In this document: piece by piece, positions 10,316-17,957 of the stretch
How positions within the stretch are numbered: position 1 is the stretch's first letter
How the letters are laid out: each line of letters begins with the position of its first letter
DNA from: Lachnospiraceae bacterium
Lineage (GTDB): Bacteria; Bacillota; Clostridia; Lachnospirales; Lachnospiraceae
Reading direction: 5' to 3'
Assembly (NCBI GenBank): GCA_009911035.1
Contig: QXWO01000046.1
Span: 1-49,387 of the forward strand
DNA length: 49,387 nucleotides
Translations under genes and position numbers: made by a program
Notes under the pieces: generated by a model
What the model was told of the DNA's origin: nothing
The model's input: the letters and a program-made list of their open reading frames with translations, nothing else
Database searches by the model: none

Positions 10316-11056
10316 TTAATCTCCAGAGTTAAACTCCACAAGTTTTTCCCAATCAATGCTTCCATCATCTTTACAAAAAATATTAGAAAACTCTCGTACC
10401 AATCTATTAGCAGCTTTATTATAACTTTCCTGATACTGTGCAACATATTGTTCTGGTAACGTACCCATATACGTAATAATCTTCTTATAAAATTCCTCAT
10501 CACCAGTTAATTTTGCCCAAAACTTCTTACCGGCTAATTCCTGATATATTTTGGGTTTAGCTCTCCCCGACTCCTTCTTTTTTCCATAGCTATACCCAAC
10601 GTAAGCTTCATATCTTGCTTTTGCTTGCTGTGCCAGTTTTGCTGCCGACATAAAATTTTGTTCTTGGCGTTTCTTACTATCTGCATTAAATACAGATGTT
10701 CCACTTTTAACAGCAATTGCGTACATTACATTTTCTTCTTTGTCTTGAATCATAATATCAATTCCTTCTGCAAGTGCCTTGTTCCCATCACTTGCAGCAA
10801 TCGCAATCGGTTCAAAAAAGCAATTGCCAAAAATAGTTTCTTCACTTGAACTTACAAAAGCAGTCAATACAGATTCTACTATTTCTGCCGCATTTTGCAT
10901 CGCTTTTGCACGATACAAATATGGATTTTTTCTTTTCATGATTTTCTGTATATTTAATTCATCAATTTTAGCTATCAGATTATTATAAAAAGTCTCTAAT
11001 GCTGTCGCAATTGCTTCTGTTACTGCTTTTTCGTCATATCCATTGTTTATTGACAT
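10316..11056 (-). CDS. PmeII-like type II restriction endonuclease (246 aa)
   Basis: The sequence has KRKNPYLYRAKAMQNA near residue 41, then GIDIMIQD followed by YAIAVKSGTSVFNADSKKRQ. This fits a PD-(D/E)xK nuclease core: the Asp of GID is the first metal ligand and the Lys of AVKSG the catalytic lysine. The NPYL-RAK and VKSG-FN-S-KRQ elements recall the PmeII family of restriction enzymes. It overlaps the methyltransferase gene by 10 bases, the usual arrangement for a type II restriction-modification pair. Presumably it cuts unmethylated DNA at the site the neighbouring enzyme protects. The family call is from memory of the motifs; nuclease function is more certain than subfamily. Confidence 0.6.
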   Translation of the reverse strand: MSINNGYDEKAVTEAIATALETFYNNLIAKIDELNIQKIMKRKNPYLYRAKAMQNAAEIVESVLTAFVSSSEETIFGNCFFEPIAIAASDGNKALAEGIDIMIQDKEENVMYAIAVKSGTSVFNADSKKRQEQNFMSAAKLAQQAKARYEAYVGYSYGKKKESGRAKPKIYQELAGKKFWAKLTGDEEFYKKIITYMGTLPEQYVAQYQESYNKAANRLVREFSNIFCKDDGSIDWEKLVEFNSGD

Positions 11057-12246
11057 ACCGCATTTCCTCCTAATTCTATTGCATTTTTAATTCTATTATG
11101 TATATCCGTCCCTCTAAACCGTTTTGTTTTTATCATTGCTGTCTTATCTGCTGTTGCAACAATAGCCCTGCCAATTGCCTCTGCCAAACCAATAGGAACT
11201 GCATTCCCAATCTGCTTATATTTTGCAGATGTCGTTCCCACAAAAATCCATTCTTCTGGAAACTGCTGAATTCTGGCATATTCATGTACACTTAAAGGTC
11301 TATTTGCCCTAGGATGACACATCATGGTTGCTTTCTGCACTGGTGATGTGACAACCGTAGGTGAAGGTTGACTATATGATAATCGTCGGTAAAATCCCAC
11401 TTTCCCACCACCAGATTCATATGCACCGCCCATTGCAATACGCTTTATGTCTTCTGGCAAGTCCCTCCAATTTCCTCCTTCTGGAATCATTTCCAAGTAA
11501 TATGCCCTTTCTTGACTCAATACCGCACACTCACCATTTTCTTCCTCAATATCTTGTATTGCATCACCTACCGTCTGCCAACGATATTCTGCCTTTTGAT
11601 GCATTTGGAAATGAGTAGGGATTGGCAAAAATATATCCTCATGATCACGACTCCCTACTAATACAAATCGTTCTCTGAACTGTGGCACGCCATAATTTAC
11701 TGCATCTAATACTCCATAAACTGTTTTATAACCTAGTTTATCAAATTCAGAAAGAATAACATCTAATACCGTTCCGAATTGTTGCTCCATCCCATTCTTA
11801 TTTCTTTCAGCTATAGGAACGTGCTTCAACGGTGCCGACATAATACCTTTAACATTTTCCATTATAAAAAAACGAGGTTTAATATAATCAATCATTCGGA
11901 TATAATCCATAAACAAACTTCCACGGGGATCATTAATCCCTAACCGCTTCCCCGCTGTTGAAAATGGCTGGCACGGTGGACCGCCGCATATCAAAAAAGG
12001 TTCCCCAACATTCAGTCCTGTTAAATCCAACATCTGCTGCGGTTCTATCTCTCTTATATCACCCTCCAGAACATTATGTCCATTTGCCCTCATAGTCTCC
12101 ACGCATGTCGGTTCGAAATCTTGTCCTATGATAATATGTAGTCCTGCTTTTTCTAAACCAATATCTAATCCCATTGCCCCTGAAAAAAAGGAAATAACAT
12201 CTCTATTTGAATAATATTGGCTATAGTCTTCTTTCTTCCTTGCCAT
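11047..12246 (-). CDS. DNA (cytosine-5-)-methyltransferase, DruM-like
   Basis: All hallmark C5-methyltransferase motifs are in order: motif I FFSGAMGLDIGLEKAG (residues about 20-35, SAM binding), motif IV GGPPCQPFSTAG with the catalytic Cys at 92, motif VI FIMENVKG (Glu130), motif VIII QFRERFVLVGSR, and motifs IX-X ending YKQIGNAVP. At 399 aa it has normal length. It follows the XRE regulator with overlapping stop and start (TAATG) and overlaps the nuclease gene. It would methylate cytosine in a specific duplex site, marking self DNA for the nuclease and/or the Druantia-type helicase complex. The target sequence cannot be read from the gene. Confidence 0.93.
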   Translation of the reverse strand: MARKKEDYSQYYSNRDVISFFSGAMGLDIGLEKAGLHIIIGQDFEPTCVETMRANGHNVLEGDIREIEPQQMLDLTGLNVGEPFLICGGPPCQPFSTAGKRLGINDPRGSLFMDYIRMIDYIKPRFFIMENVKGIMSAPLKHVPIAERNKNGMEQQFGTVLDVILSEFDKLGYKTVYGVLDAVNYGVPQFRERFVLVGSRDHEDIFLPIPTHFQMHQKAEYRWQTVGDAIQDIEEENGECAVLSQERAYYLEMIPEGGNWRDLPEDIKRIAMGGAYESGGGKVGFYRRLSYSQPSPTVVTSPVQKATMMCHPRANRPLSVHEYARIQQFPEEWIFVGTTSAKYKQIGNAVPIGLAEAIGRAIVATADKTAMIKTKRFRGTDIHNRIKNAIELGGNAVCQ

Positions 12247-12455
12247 TATACTTTATCTCCATTCTTCAGCACAAAGTTTCTCTCAAATGTACAATCTACT
12301 GCCTTAGCAATTTCTTCTAAATCAGCAATCGAAAATGTTCCTCTTTTTAACTTTGCATTAAAATTTTGTGGGGATGTTCCTATTCTTCTAGCCAACTCCG
12401 ATACACTAATATTAGAACGTACACATAATACTTTTATTTGTTCTGATAAATTCAT
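12246..12455 (-). CDS. XRE-family helix-turn-helix regulator (69 aa)
   Basis: This small single-domain Cro/CI-type DNA-binding protein has a helix-turn-helix at about residues 16-40 (SVSELARRIGTSPQNFNAKL). It is the first gene of the defence operon, and its stop codon overlaps the methyltransferase start, so the two are coupled. Such regulators commonly time methylase before nuclease expression in restriction-modification systems and often repress their own promoter. A near-perfect promoter lies just upstream with repeated CTTGAAA words around it that could be operators. The regulatory role is inferred from position. Confidence 0.85.
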   Translation of the reverse strand: MNLSEQIKVLCVRSNISVSELARRIGTSPQNFNAKLKRGTFSIADLEEIAKAVDCTFERNFVLKNGDKV

Positions 12456-12492
12456 AATGGTACCTCTTTCAAGATTTAATTTATCTATTTCA

Positions 12493-12521
12493 AGTATAAA
12501 TGTCTAGTTTTAAACTGTCAA
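12493..12521 (-). promoter_or_regulatory. Sigma-A promoter of the defence operon
   Basis: On the minus strand there is a perfect -35 TTGACA, a 17-base spacer and a -10 TATACT, about 40 bases ahead of the XRE gene start. Copies of CTTGAA(A) sit upstream (near 12552) and in the leader (near 12488 and 12470). They are candidate operator half-sites for the XRE protein. Confidence 0.8.
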
Positions 12522-12600
12522 TCAAAACACCATTTCACATATTCAAGGGGATAATATTTCACTTTTTTAACATCCTATAATTTTTTTCATTTTTAGAAAG

Positions 12601-12673
12601 GGCGTTCTACAGAACGCCGCAAGATACGCATTTCGTGGGCACGAAATACTAATCTTTTCAGGGAGTACCCTGA
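12601..12673. repeat. Three consecutive hairpins, oriT-like
   Basis: Three perfect short inverted repeats follow each other within 73 bases: GGCGTTC/GAACGCC (12601-12618, loop 4), ATTTCGTG/CACGAAAT (12630-12647, loop 2) and TCAGGG/CCCTGA (12658-12673, loop 4). No T-tract follows, so they are not ordinary terminators. A tandem of small hairpins next to an origin-like repeat region fits a relaxase recognition and nicking site. No relaxase gene is in the window. Confidence 0.5.
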
Positions 12674-12702
12674 ACCCCCTCAAAACCTCTAATTTTTCAA
12701 TA

Positions 12703-12993
12703 ATAGCGCCAAATACTATAAATTTGACGCCAGTTGTCCGTTTCGTGACGCCAACCCGGCTATTTTTTACGCCAATTACTTTTTTATTGACATCAATCCA
12801 TCATAAATTGACGCCAGTAAAACATTCACATTTCTTTGTAACAGCATCTGGCTGTCATTTTCTATATAAAAAAAGATTGAATGACATCAAATTCAACTAA
12901 ATTGAAGTCAAATTTCAAAGTCGGGATATCAAATCTCAATATCTGAAATCACCGGAAAATAACCAGAAATCAAGTTATCATATTTTGAAATCA
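12703..12993. repeat. Two arrays of iteron-like 21-bp repeats
   Basis: Array A has a GACGCCA-type core at 12705, 12726, 12747, 12768, 12789 and 12810, exactly 21 bases apart (the outermost, AGCGCCA, and two inner copies are degenerate). Array B has a GA-ATCA-type core at 12883, 12904, 12925, 12945, 12966 and 12987, again 21 bases apart with one 20-base step. The bases between cores vary, so proteins would bind on one helix face every two turns. This is how iterons in replication origins and phased regulator sites are built. I see no gene here. Confidence 0.75.
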
Positions 12994-13120
12994 TCCGCAT
13001 ACTTTGCCCCCTGCATTGTATTGGGGAGAACATCCGCTGTCAAGAATTTTAGTCCTAGTCGAAAATTCTTGACAGCGGATGCCCTCCCCAATAAGTGGTA
13101 ACCAAGGCAAAGTATACGGA
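12994..13120. repeat. Large imperfect inverted repeat (about 60-bp arms)
   Basis: A 20-bp perfect inner stem (13031-13050 with 13062-13081) encloses a 10-base loop. It is extended by TTGGGGAG/CTCCCCAA-type pairing and by an outer block of TCCG plus ATACTTTGCC (12994-13008), matched by GGCAAAGTAT plus CGGA (13106-13120). Mismatched bulges separate the blocks. The partly changed bases between conserved blocks suggest an element maintained for structure. It abuts iteron array B. Confidence 0.8.
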
Positions 13121-13176
13121 AGTATCGGCAAACGCCGCACTTCCCAATTATAGATATTGTGTCTGCCATTGCTTCA

Positions 13177-13210
13177 CAGCATGTTATGCCACTTACCACA
13201 TAACATGCTG
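13177..13210. terminator. 12-bp inverted repeat between island and rlmD
   Basis: CAGCATGTTATG (13177-13188) pairs perfectly with CATAACATGCTG (13199-13210) around a 10-base loop. It lies 40 bases past the stop of rlmD. There is no strong T-tract on the minus strand and only CATCTTTTCC on the plus strand, so termination is plausible but not certain. Confidence 0.45.
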
Positions 13211-13249
13211 CATCTTTTCCGCAAAATATTTACTTCTCAATATAGTTCT

Positions 13250-14956
13250 TTAAATCATCTGAAAATGCCTCAAAGCATCCTCTATCGCCTTTTCCTTTTC
13301 TAAAGGCACTTGCGGTACTTTTGCCTTGCCCTCTCCCACATTATAATTAACTCTCTCGATTATCCCATGTTTCCTTTTCACCTGTGCAATATAAAGCTGT
13401 GACACCTTAAGTCCATGCTTCTCTAACACATACTGCTTTATCTCCGCATAAGTCGCCTTGCTCTCCGCTTTGGTCAAATCCATCTCATCAAGGTCAATCT
13501 TCACATCTATATGCTGTGTCGATTTTAGCTTGGACAATAAGACGCACGTCTCTGTATGGATTGTCATCGGAAACATATCCACAACTCTCCCCTTCTTCAC
13601 CTCATATCCCCCATTGCAAAGCACCTTCAAATCCCGCGCCAATGTAGCACTGTCACAGCTCACGTACACGACTCTCTCCGGCATCATTTTCAGTATCGTC
13701 TCCAGACAGGCCCCGTCACACCCTTTCCGGGGTGGGTCCACCACAATTACATCCGCAGATATCCCTTCCTCTTTATATTTTTTCGGAAGCACTTCTTCCG
13801 CTTTTCCCACCAGAAACTGCGCATTTCCAATACCATTATCAACCGCATTTTTTCTGGCATCTTCGATAGCCTGGGGGACGATCTCCACTCCATACACCTG
13901 TCCTGCGCTTTTTGCAAGGAACAGAGAAATTGTTCCTATGCCGCAGTACAAATCCCACACGGTTTCTTTTCCAGTCAGTCCCGCATAAGAAAGGGCAAGG
14001 CTGTACAGTTTCTCGGTCTGCACCGGATTCACCTGATAAAAGGACAGTGGCGATATGGCAAATGTAATTCCCCATCCGGCAGTCTCAAAATCCTTGTCCA
14101 CATCACGGACTTGAATCGTATCCTTGATCGTACTGCTCCCCCAAAGGGTATGGATTTCTTTCCCCATAATTACATTGCCTTTTTCCCTGTTAATGCTCAC
14201 AGAAATACTTGTCATGCCGGGTATTTTCCCAAGTGATCCAAGCAGCTTTTCCTGGGCGGGAAGATATTGGCCTTCTATTTTAGAGAACTTCCCGTTTATT
14301 ACCAGGCATACCATTATTTCTCCGCTCTGGAAGCCTTTTCGGATAAGTACATGACGAATCAGCCCGGCACCTGTAATTTCATTGTAGGCCGGCACATGAC
14401 TGCTTTTCATATAAGAGAGTATGATCTCCAAAATTTCTTTATTTTCTTCCACTCCCAGCGCACAGTCCGTATTAGCTATAATGTCATGGGTTCTGCCTGC
14501 ATAGAAGCCTGCAACTGGAGAGCCTTCTTTATCTGTTCCTATAGGGTACTGCGCCTTATTCCTGTAATGAAAAGGATTCTCCATGCCCACAGCAGGATCC
14601 ATGATTTTATCGATAAATTCAGGTGCAAAGCCGCCGATTCTGACGAGATTATTTTTGACTTTGGACTCCTTGAAGCATAGCTGCTGTTCATAATCCAACG
14701 CTTGGATCTGGCACCCGCCGCACTGTTTATGAAAAATACATCTTGGGTTTATACGAAAAGGAGAAGGCACAAGTACCTTCTCTAATCTTCCATAAGCATA
14801 GTTCTTTTTTACCCGCGTTACACGGATCTGGGCTTTATCCCCAATAAGTGCATCCTTGATGAAAAAAGGAAAGCCATCTAACTTCCCGATTCCTTCTCCC
14901 TGGGCAGTCATATCCACAATTTCTACTGTCAATATCTGATTTTTTTCATAATCCAT
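13250..14956 (-). CDS. rlmD: 23S rRNA (uracil-5-)-methyltransferase RlmD with C-terminal extension
   Basis: This SAM-dependent enzyme of the RlmD/RumA family methylates uridine in 23S rRNA. An N-terminal TRAM domain (about 5-60) is followed by Fe-S cluster cysteines in CIFHKQCGGCQIQ, the SAM motif VWDLYCGIGTISLF, and the catalytic VVYVSCDSATLARDL near the end of the core. I start at MDYEKNQ because GAGGAAA lies at the right distance; an upstream frame exists but has a poor start. The family is usually about 450 aa. Here about 110 extra residues follow, including KATYAEIKQYVLEKHGLKVS, a helix-turn-helix-like segment whose role is unknown. It probably forms a transcription unit with yhaM. Confidence 0.9.
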   Translation of the reverse strand: MDYEKNQILTVEIVDMTAQGEGIGKLDGFPFFIKDALIGDKAQIRVTRVKKNYAYGRLEKVLVPSPFRINPRCIFHKQCGGCQIQALDYEQQLCFKESKVKNNLVRIGGFAPEFIDKIMDPAVGMENPFHYRNKAQYPIGTDKEGSPVAGFYAGRTHDIIANTDCALGVEENKEILEIILSYMKSSHVPAYNEITGAGLIRHVLIRKGFQSGEIMVCLVINGKFSKIEGQYLPAQEKLLGSLGKIPGMTSISVSINREKGNVIMGKEIHTLWGSSTIKDTIQVRDVDKDFETAGWGITFAISPLSFYQVNPVQTEKLYSLALSYAGLTGKETVWDLYCGIGTISLFLAKSAGQVYGVEIVPQAIEDARKNAVDNGIGNAQFLVGKAEEVLPKKYKEEGISADVIVVDPPRKGCDGACLETILKMMPERVVYVSCDSATLARDLKVLCNGGYEVKKGRVVDMFPMTIHTETCVLLSKLKSTQHIDVKIDLDEMDLTKAESKATYAEIKQYVLEKHGLKVSQLYIAQVKRKHGIIERVNYNVGEGKAKVPQVPLEKEKAIEDALRHFQMI

Positions 14957-15091
14957 AATTTTCCTCATTTCCAGTTCGAAACCAAAAAACAACTCAAAAC
15001 ACACAGCAGACGGCAGATAGATACCTAGAGCGTGTTTGACTGCTGTCTGTTTCCCATATGTCATAGTCTTCCGTCTTCCTGCCTATGACAA

Positions 15092-16036
15092 TTACTCCAT
15101 GCTTGTGTTTCTCAAATTAGAGTCAAACAGACGGTTAAATCCCATCCATCCTGTTTCCGAGGAATTCTCCAGTATTTCTGTAAAAGTCTGTAACTTTGCA
15201 TCTGTATTATCTGCAAAATTAAGGGCAACCGCCTCCATGATGGCAGGCTTTTTGGGAGAGCCGAACTCATATTCCCCATGGTGGGCCAGTATGCAGTGTT
15301 TTAATTCACTGGCAAGCATAACAGGAAATCCATCTATTTTATTTATTTTTTCTGCAATCATCTCTGTTCCTATCACAATATGCCCTAAGAACTGTCCCTC
15401 ATCCGTATAATCGTTCCGGGGAAAAAGGGAAATCTCCCTTACCTTTCCTATATCGTGGCAGATAGCCGCACTGATCAGCAAATCCCTGTTCAGCAGGGGA
15501 TATTCTCTGCAGTAATATTCGCACATTCTCGTTACACCCAGAGTATGCTGCAATAATCCGCCCACAAATCCATGATGAACCGTCTTAGCCGCAGAAGACT
15601 TTTTGAACAGACTGACAAATTCCACATCTTCCACAAACAATGCCTGCAAAAGCTGTTTTAAGTACTTGTTTTCCAATTTGTTGATGAAACCAAGCAATTC
15701 GGTGAACATATCTTCTATATCAAATTTACTGATGGGCAGATAGTCCGACGGATCAAATTCTTCTTCCTGACACTTCCTGATTCTTTTCACGTTTACCTGC
15801 AATGCTCCCTGAAAGCTGGTAATATCTCCATACACTTCTATGTAATCCAGAGTATCAAACTCTGCAATTCCTGCGTTATTAGGATCCCATATTTTGGCAT
15901 CAATTGTCCCTGTCTTATCCTGTAAAATAAGATTTTCATAAGGTTTTCCGTTTTTTGTAACCGCTGATTGCTTATGTTTGCATAAATAAATGTCAAATAC
16001 TCTGTCTCCGTCTTTGTAATCTTTAATATATTTCAT
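15092..16036 (-). CDS. yhaM: 3'-5' exoribonuclease YhaM (OB-fold plus HD domain)
   Basis: An N-terminal OB-fold (about residues 1-90, with LQDKTGTIDAKIWD) is followed by an HD phosphohydrolase domain: VHHGFVGGLLQHTL, then AAICHDIGKVREI near residue 194, then ILAHHGEYEFG. At 314 aa this is the standard length and domain order of YhaM, a Firmicutes 3'-5' exonuclease acting on RNA and single-stranded DNA. The gene lies between the HtrA-like gene (48-base gap holding a CCTGTCT/AGACAGG inverted repeat) and rlmD on the same strand. Confidence 0.92.
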   Translation of the reverse strand: MKYIKDYKDGDRVFDIYLCKHKQSAVTKNGKPYENLILQDKTGTIDAKIWDPNNAGIAEFDTLDYIEVYGDITSFQGALQVNVKRIRKCQEEEFDPSDYLPISKFDIEDMFTELLGFINKLENKYLKQLLQALFVEDVEFVSLFKKSSAAKTVHHGFVGGLLQHTLGVTRMCEYYCREYPLLNRDLLISAAICHDIGKVREISLFPRNDYTDEGQFLGHIVIGTEMIAEKINKIDGFPVMLASELKHCILAHHGEYEFGSPKKPAIMEAVALNFADNTDAKLQTFTEILENSSETGWMGFNRLFDSNLRNTSME

Positions 16037-16084
16037 TTTAACACCCGCCCTGTCTTCTTAAATCCAGACAGGAAGTCCTTTCTT

Positions 16085-17425
16085 TTATTCTTTCTTAAGT
16101 CCCAGCAGGACATTTACATCCATTTCCGTGTAACCATCCGGTCCCTGACGCATCAGCCCGATTGTCACTGCATTTTCAGGCTGTTCCAAAAAAAGGGCAT
16201 TTACCAAATCCTGATAGTTATTTATTTCTGTATCTTTTATTCTGATAATCACATCACCGCTTTGAATTCCAGCATCCATAGCTGGGGAATCCATATCTAT
16301 CTCCATAAGATATGCACCGAAAGGAACCCCCAGTTCCGCGTTTGCCTCCTGGGTCACATCCGCCCCGTATACACCGAGATATGCAATACTCCGATCATTT
16401 GAAAGTTCTTCGATCAGTTTTTTTATCTCGGAAATACCAATAGCGCTGACCAAATTCTTCATATCCGCAGGATTGTTGGAATTATCAATAATGCCCACCA
16501 CCTGTCCTCCTAAATTGATCAGTATGCCGCTTGCATTACCGCTTCCATATATATCGGTGGTCATGTATTTGTAATTGGAATCCGGCAGTTTAATGGCATT
16601 GTTGGCGGAAGTTATATTCCCGTAGCACAGAGAATCCTCTGTGCCCATAGGCCTTCCTAGTGCAATGACAGGAGCTCCCACCAGACTGCTCCCAGATGTT
16701 CCAAGCTTGACGGCTTTCGCCCGTTCTAGAGTGGTGGTTTTCATACTGGATTTTAGGATAGATATTACTGCAAGTCCTGTATTATTATCCTTTTTTTTAA
16801 TAGCAGCAGGATATTCTTCACTGTCTGCAAAAATAGCTGTTAGGGAATCCGCTCCTTTCAGGCTGTTTACATTAGACAAAATAAGAAGTTCCTTTCCATT
16901 GTCCGCTACTACCAGACCAGACACAGCCCCTTCACTTTCATATTCATTGTTCATCCATCCTATGTCTGAGGTAACTCCCACCACAGTAACTACCGATTCC
17001 CTTACTTCTTTTGCTACATTGCCTATACTGCTGATGAGAGCGGAATAATCCTCTATTCCCAATTCCACTTCTAATTCCAGCTCCATCTCCGACAGTATCC
17101 GCGCTATCTGTTCATCTTCCACCGCAGGTACAGTTGTAGGTTCCGGCTGCATCTGGGAATCATCGGCAATCATATCCTCAGGAAGTATTTCCTCCTCTTT
17201 TGTTTCTTCCTCAAATACAATCTTCTGGGGTTCCTCCTCCGGGTAAATCCTGTTACTGATCAGCGGTTCAAAAAGCAGAAATGTAACACATGCAACCGTA
17301 CCAAAGACAACCGCCATTGCCGCTGTTATCAGCGTACGCCTTACCAGTTTTCTCCGGTTTAATGGCCTTTGTTTAATTGTCTCTTTCATAAAATCAGTAT
17401 GATCCTGATTCCGCTTTTCTTCCAT
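16085..17425 (-). CDS. Membrane-anchored HtrA-like PDZ protein lacking the catalytic triad
   Basis: The protein has a cytoplasmic basic N-terminus, one membrane segment (about 31-52), an acidic linker, a trypsin-like HtrA domain (about 140-335) and a PDZ domain (about 350-440). The fold is recognisable, but alignment by eye with HtrA/DegP shows all three catalytic residues replaced. The His position in the ILTNNHVV element reads ILSNVNSL (Asn187), the Asp in the TDLAV element reads NTGLAV (Gly217), and GNSGGPL reads GNASGIL (Ala298). It should therefore be a pseudoprotease, perhaps a PDZ-based chaperone or scaffold. Start chosen at 17425 because AAGGGAG lies 8 bases upstream. The PDZ core (IQSGDVIIRIKDTEI) is intact. 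Confidence 0.85.
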   Translation of the reverse strand: MEEKRNQDHTDFMKETIKQRPLNRRKLVRRTLITAAMAVVFGTVACVTFLLFEPLISNRIYPEEEPQKIVFEEETKEEEILPEDMIADDSQMQPEPTTVPAVEDEQIARILSEMELELEVELGIEDYSALISSIGNVAKEVRESVVTVVGVTSDIGWMNNEYESEGAVSGLVVADNGKELLILSNVNSLKGADSLTAIFADSEEYPAAIKKKDNNTGLAVISILKSSMKTTTLERAKAVKLGTSGSSLVGAPVIALGRPMGTEDSLCYGNITSANNAIKLPDSNYKYMTTDIYGSGNASGILINLGGQVVGIIDNSNNPADMKNLVSAIGISEIKKLIEELSNDRSIAYLGVYGADVTQEANAELGVPFGAYLMEIDMDSPAMDAGIQSGDVIIRIKDTEINNYQDLVNALFLEQPENAVTIGLMRQGPDGYTEMDVNVLLGLKKE

Positions 17426-17709
17426 ATAAAACTCCCTTTCATCAACCCCGCAGCCAGACAAAACTGTTACTCATTCCACTAATTTTATTACCCCCGCCAG
17501 ATATTATTGTATATATCAGACTTTATACTCCCCCTACAGCCTTTACCATTGTTTTTCAGTTGTCTAAAATAATGTACCATATTACCAATACTGAATCAAT
17601 AATAAAAAAGGAGATACCCTTTTTTAAATTTGAAAGTAAGTTTTCTGGGCAGATTCCCTGCCTTTTGTCTATACGGTACATGCAGCCAAAAAGTTCCCCT
17701 CCCAAACGC

Positions 17710-17753
17710 AAAAAAGATACTGCAAAGCTTTTAAAATCAAGCTCTCCAGCATC
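17710..17753 (-). terminator. Rho-independent terminator of tRNA-Pro
   Basis: On the minus strand a nearly perfect 15-bp stem (one G-G mismatch and two G-T pairs) with an 8-base loop is followed by six T residues. It starts 10 bases past the tRNA 3' end. Confidence 0.8.
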
Positions 17754-17762
17754 TTTTCCTTA

Positions 17763-17836
<74 letters not shown>

Positions 17837-17898
17837 TTATCTTAGAGCGCATTTGCAAATACGCTCTGACAACTTTCTATTTCCTTACGACATTGTCC

Positions 17899-17927
17899 AT
17901 CATACAAAATTTATGACAGATTGTCAA
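17899..17927 (-). promoter_or_regulatory. Sigma-A promoter of tRNA-Pro
   Basis: On the minus strand: -35 TTGACA, 17-base spacer, -10 TATGAT, about 60 bases upstream of the tRNA 5' end. The leader between them contains a hairpin AGAGCG/CGCTCT (17844-17867). Confidence 0.75.
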
Positions 17928-17957
17928 TGTTTGCAAACAAAAATTCTATAAAAATTT

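Noticed and set aside
12703-12993. Possible CRISPR array, because of regular spacing
   Set aside because: The conserved part is only about 7-9 bases with variable bases between, period 21, and no cas genes are present. This fits iterons, not CRISPR.
12978-13199. A 73-aa open frame on the minus strand across the large inverted repeat
   Set aside because: It runs through both arms of the palindrome and the iterons, has no ribosome binding site and no plausible protein character.
14956-15064. Longer N-terminus for RlmD starting at 15064
   Set aside because: The extra 36 residues have no family counterpart and a ribosome binding site sits correctly before the ATG at 14956.
16048-16074. Inverted repeat CCTGTCT/AGACAGG between the HtrA-like gene and yhaM as a terminator
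   Set aside because: No T-tract follows on the minus strand and the genes are close together; noted only as an intercistronic hairpin.
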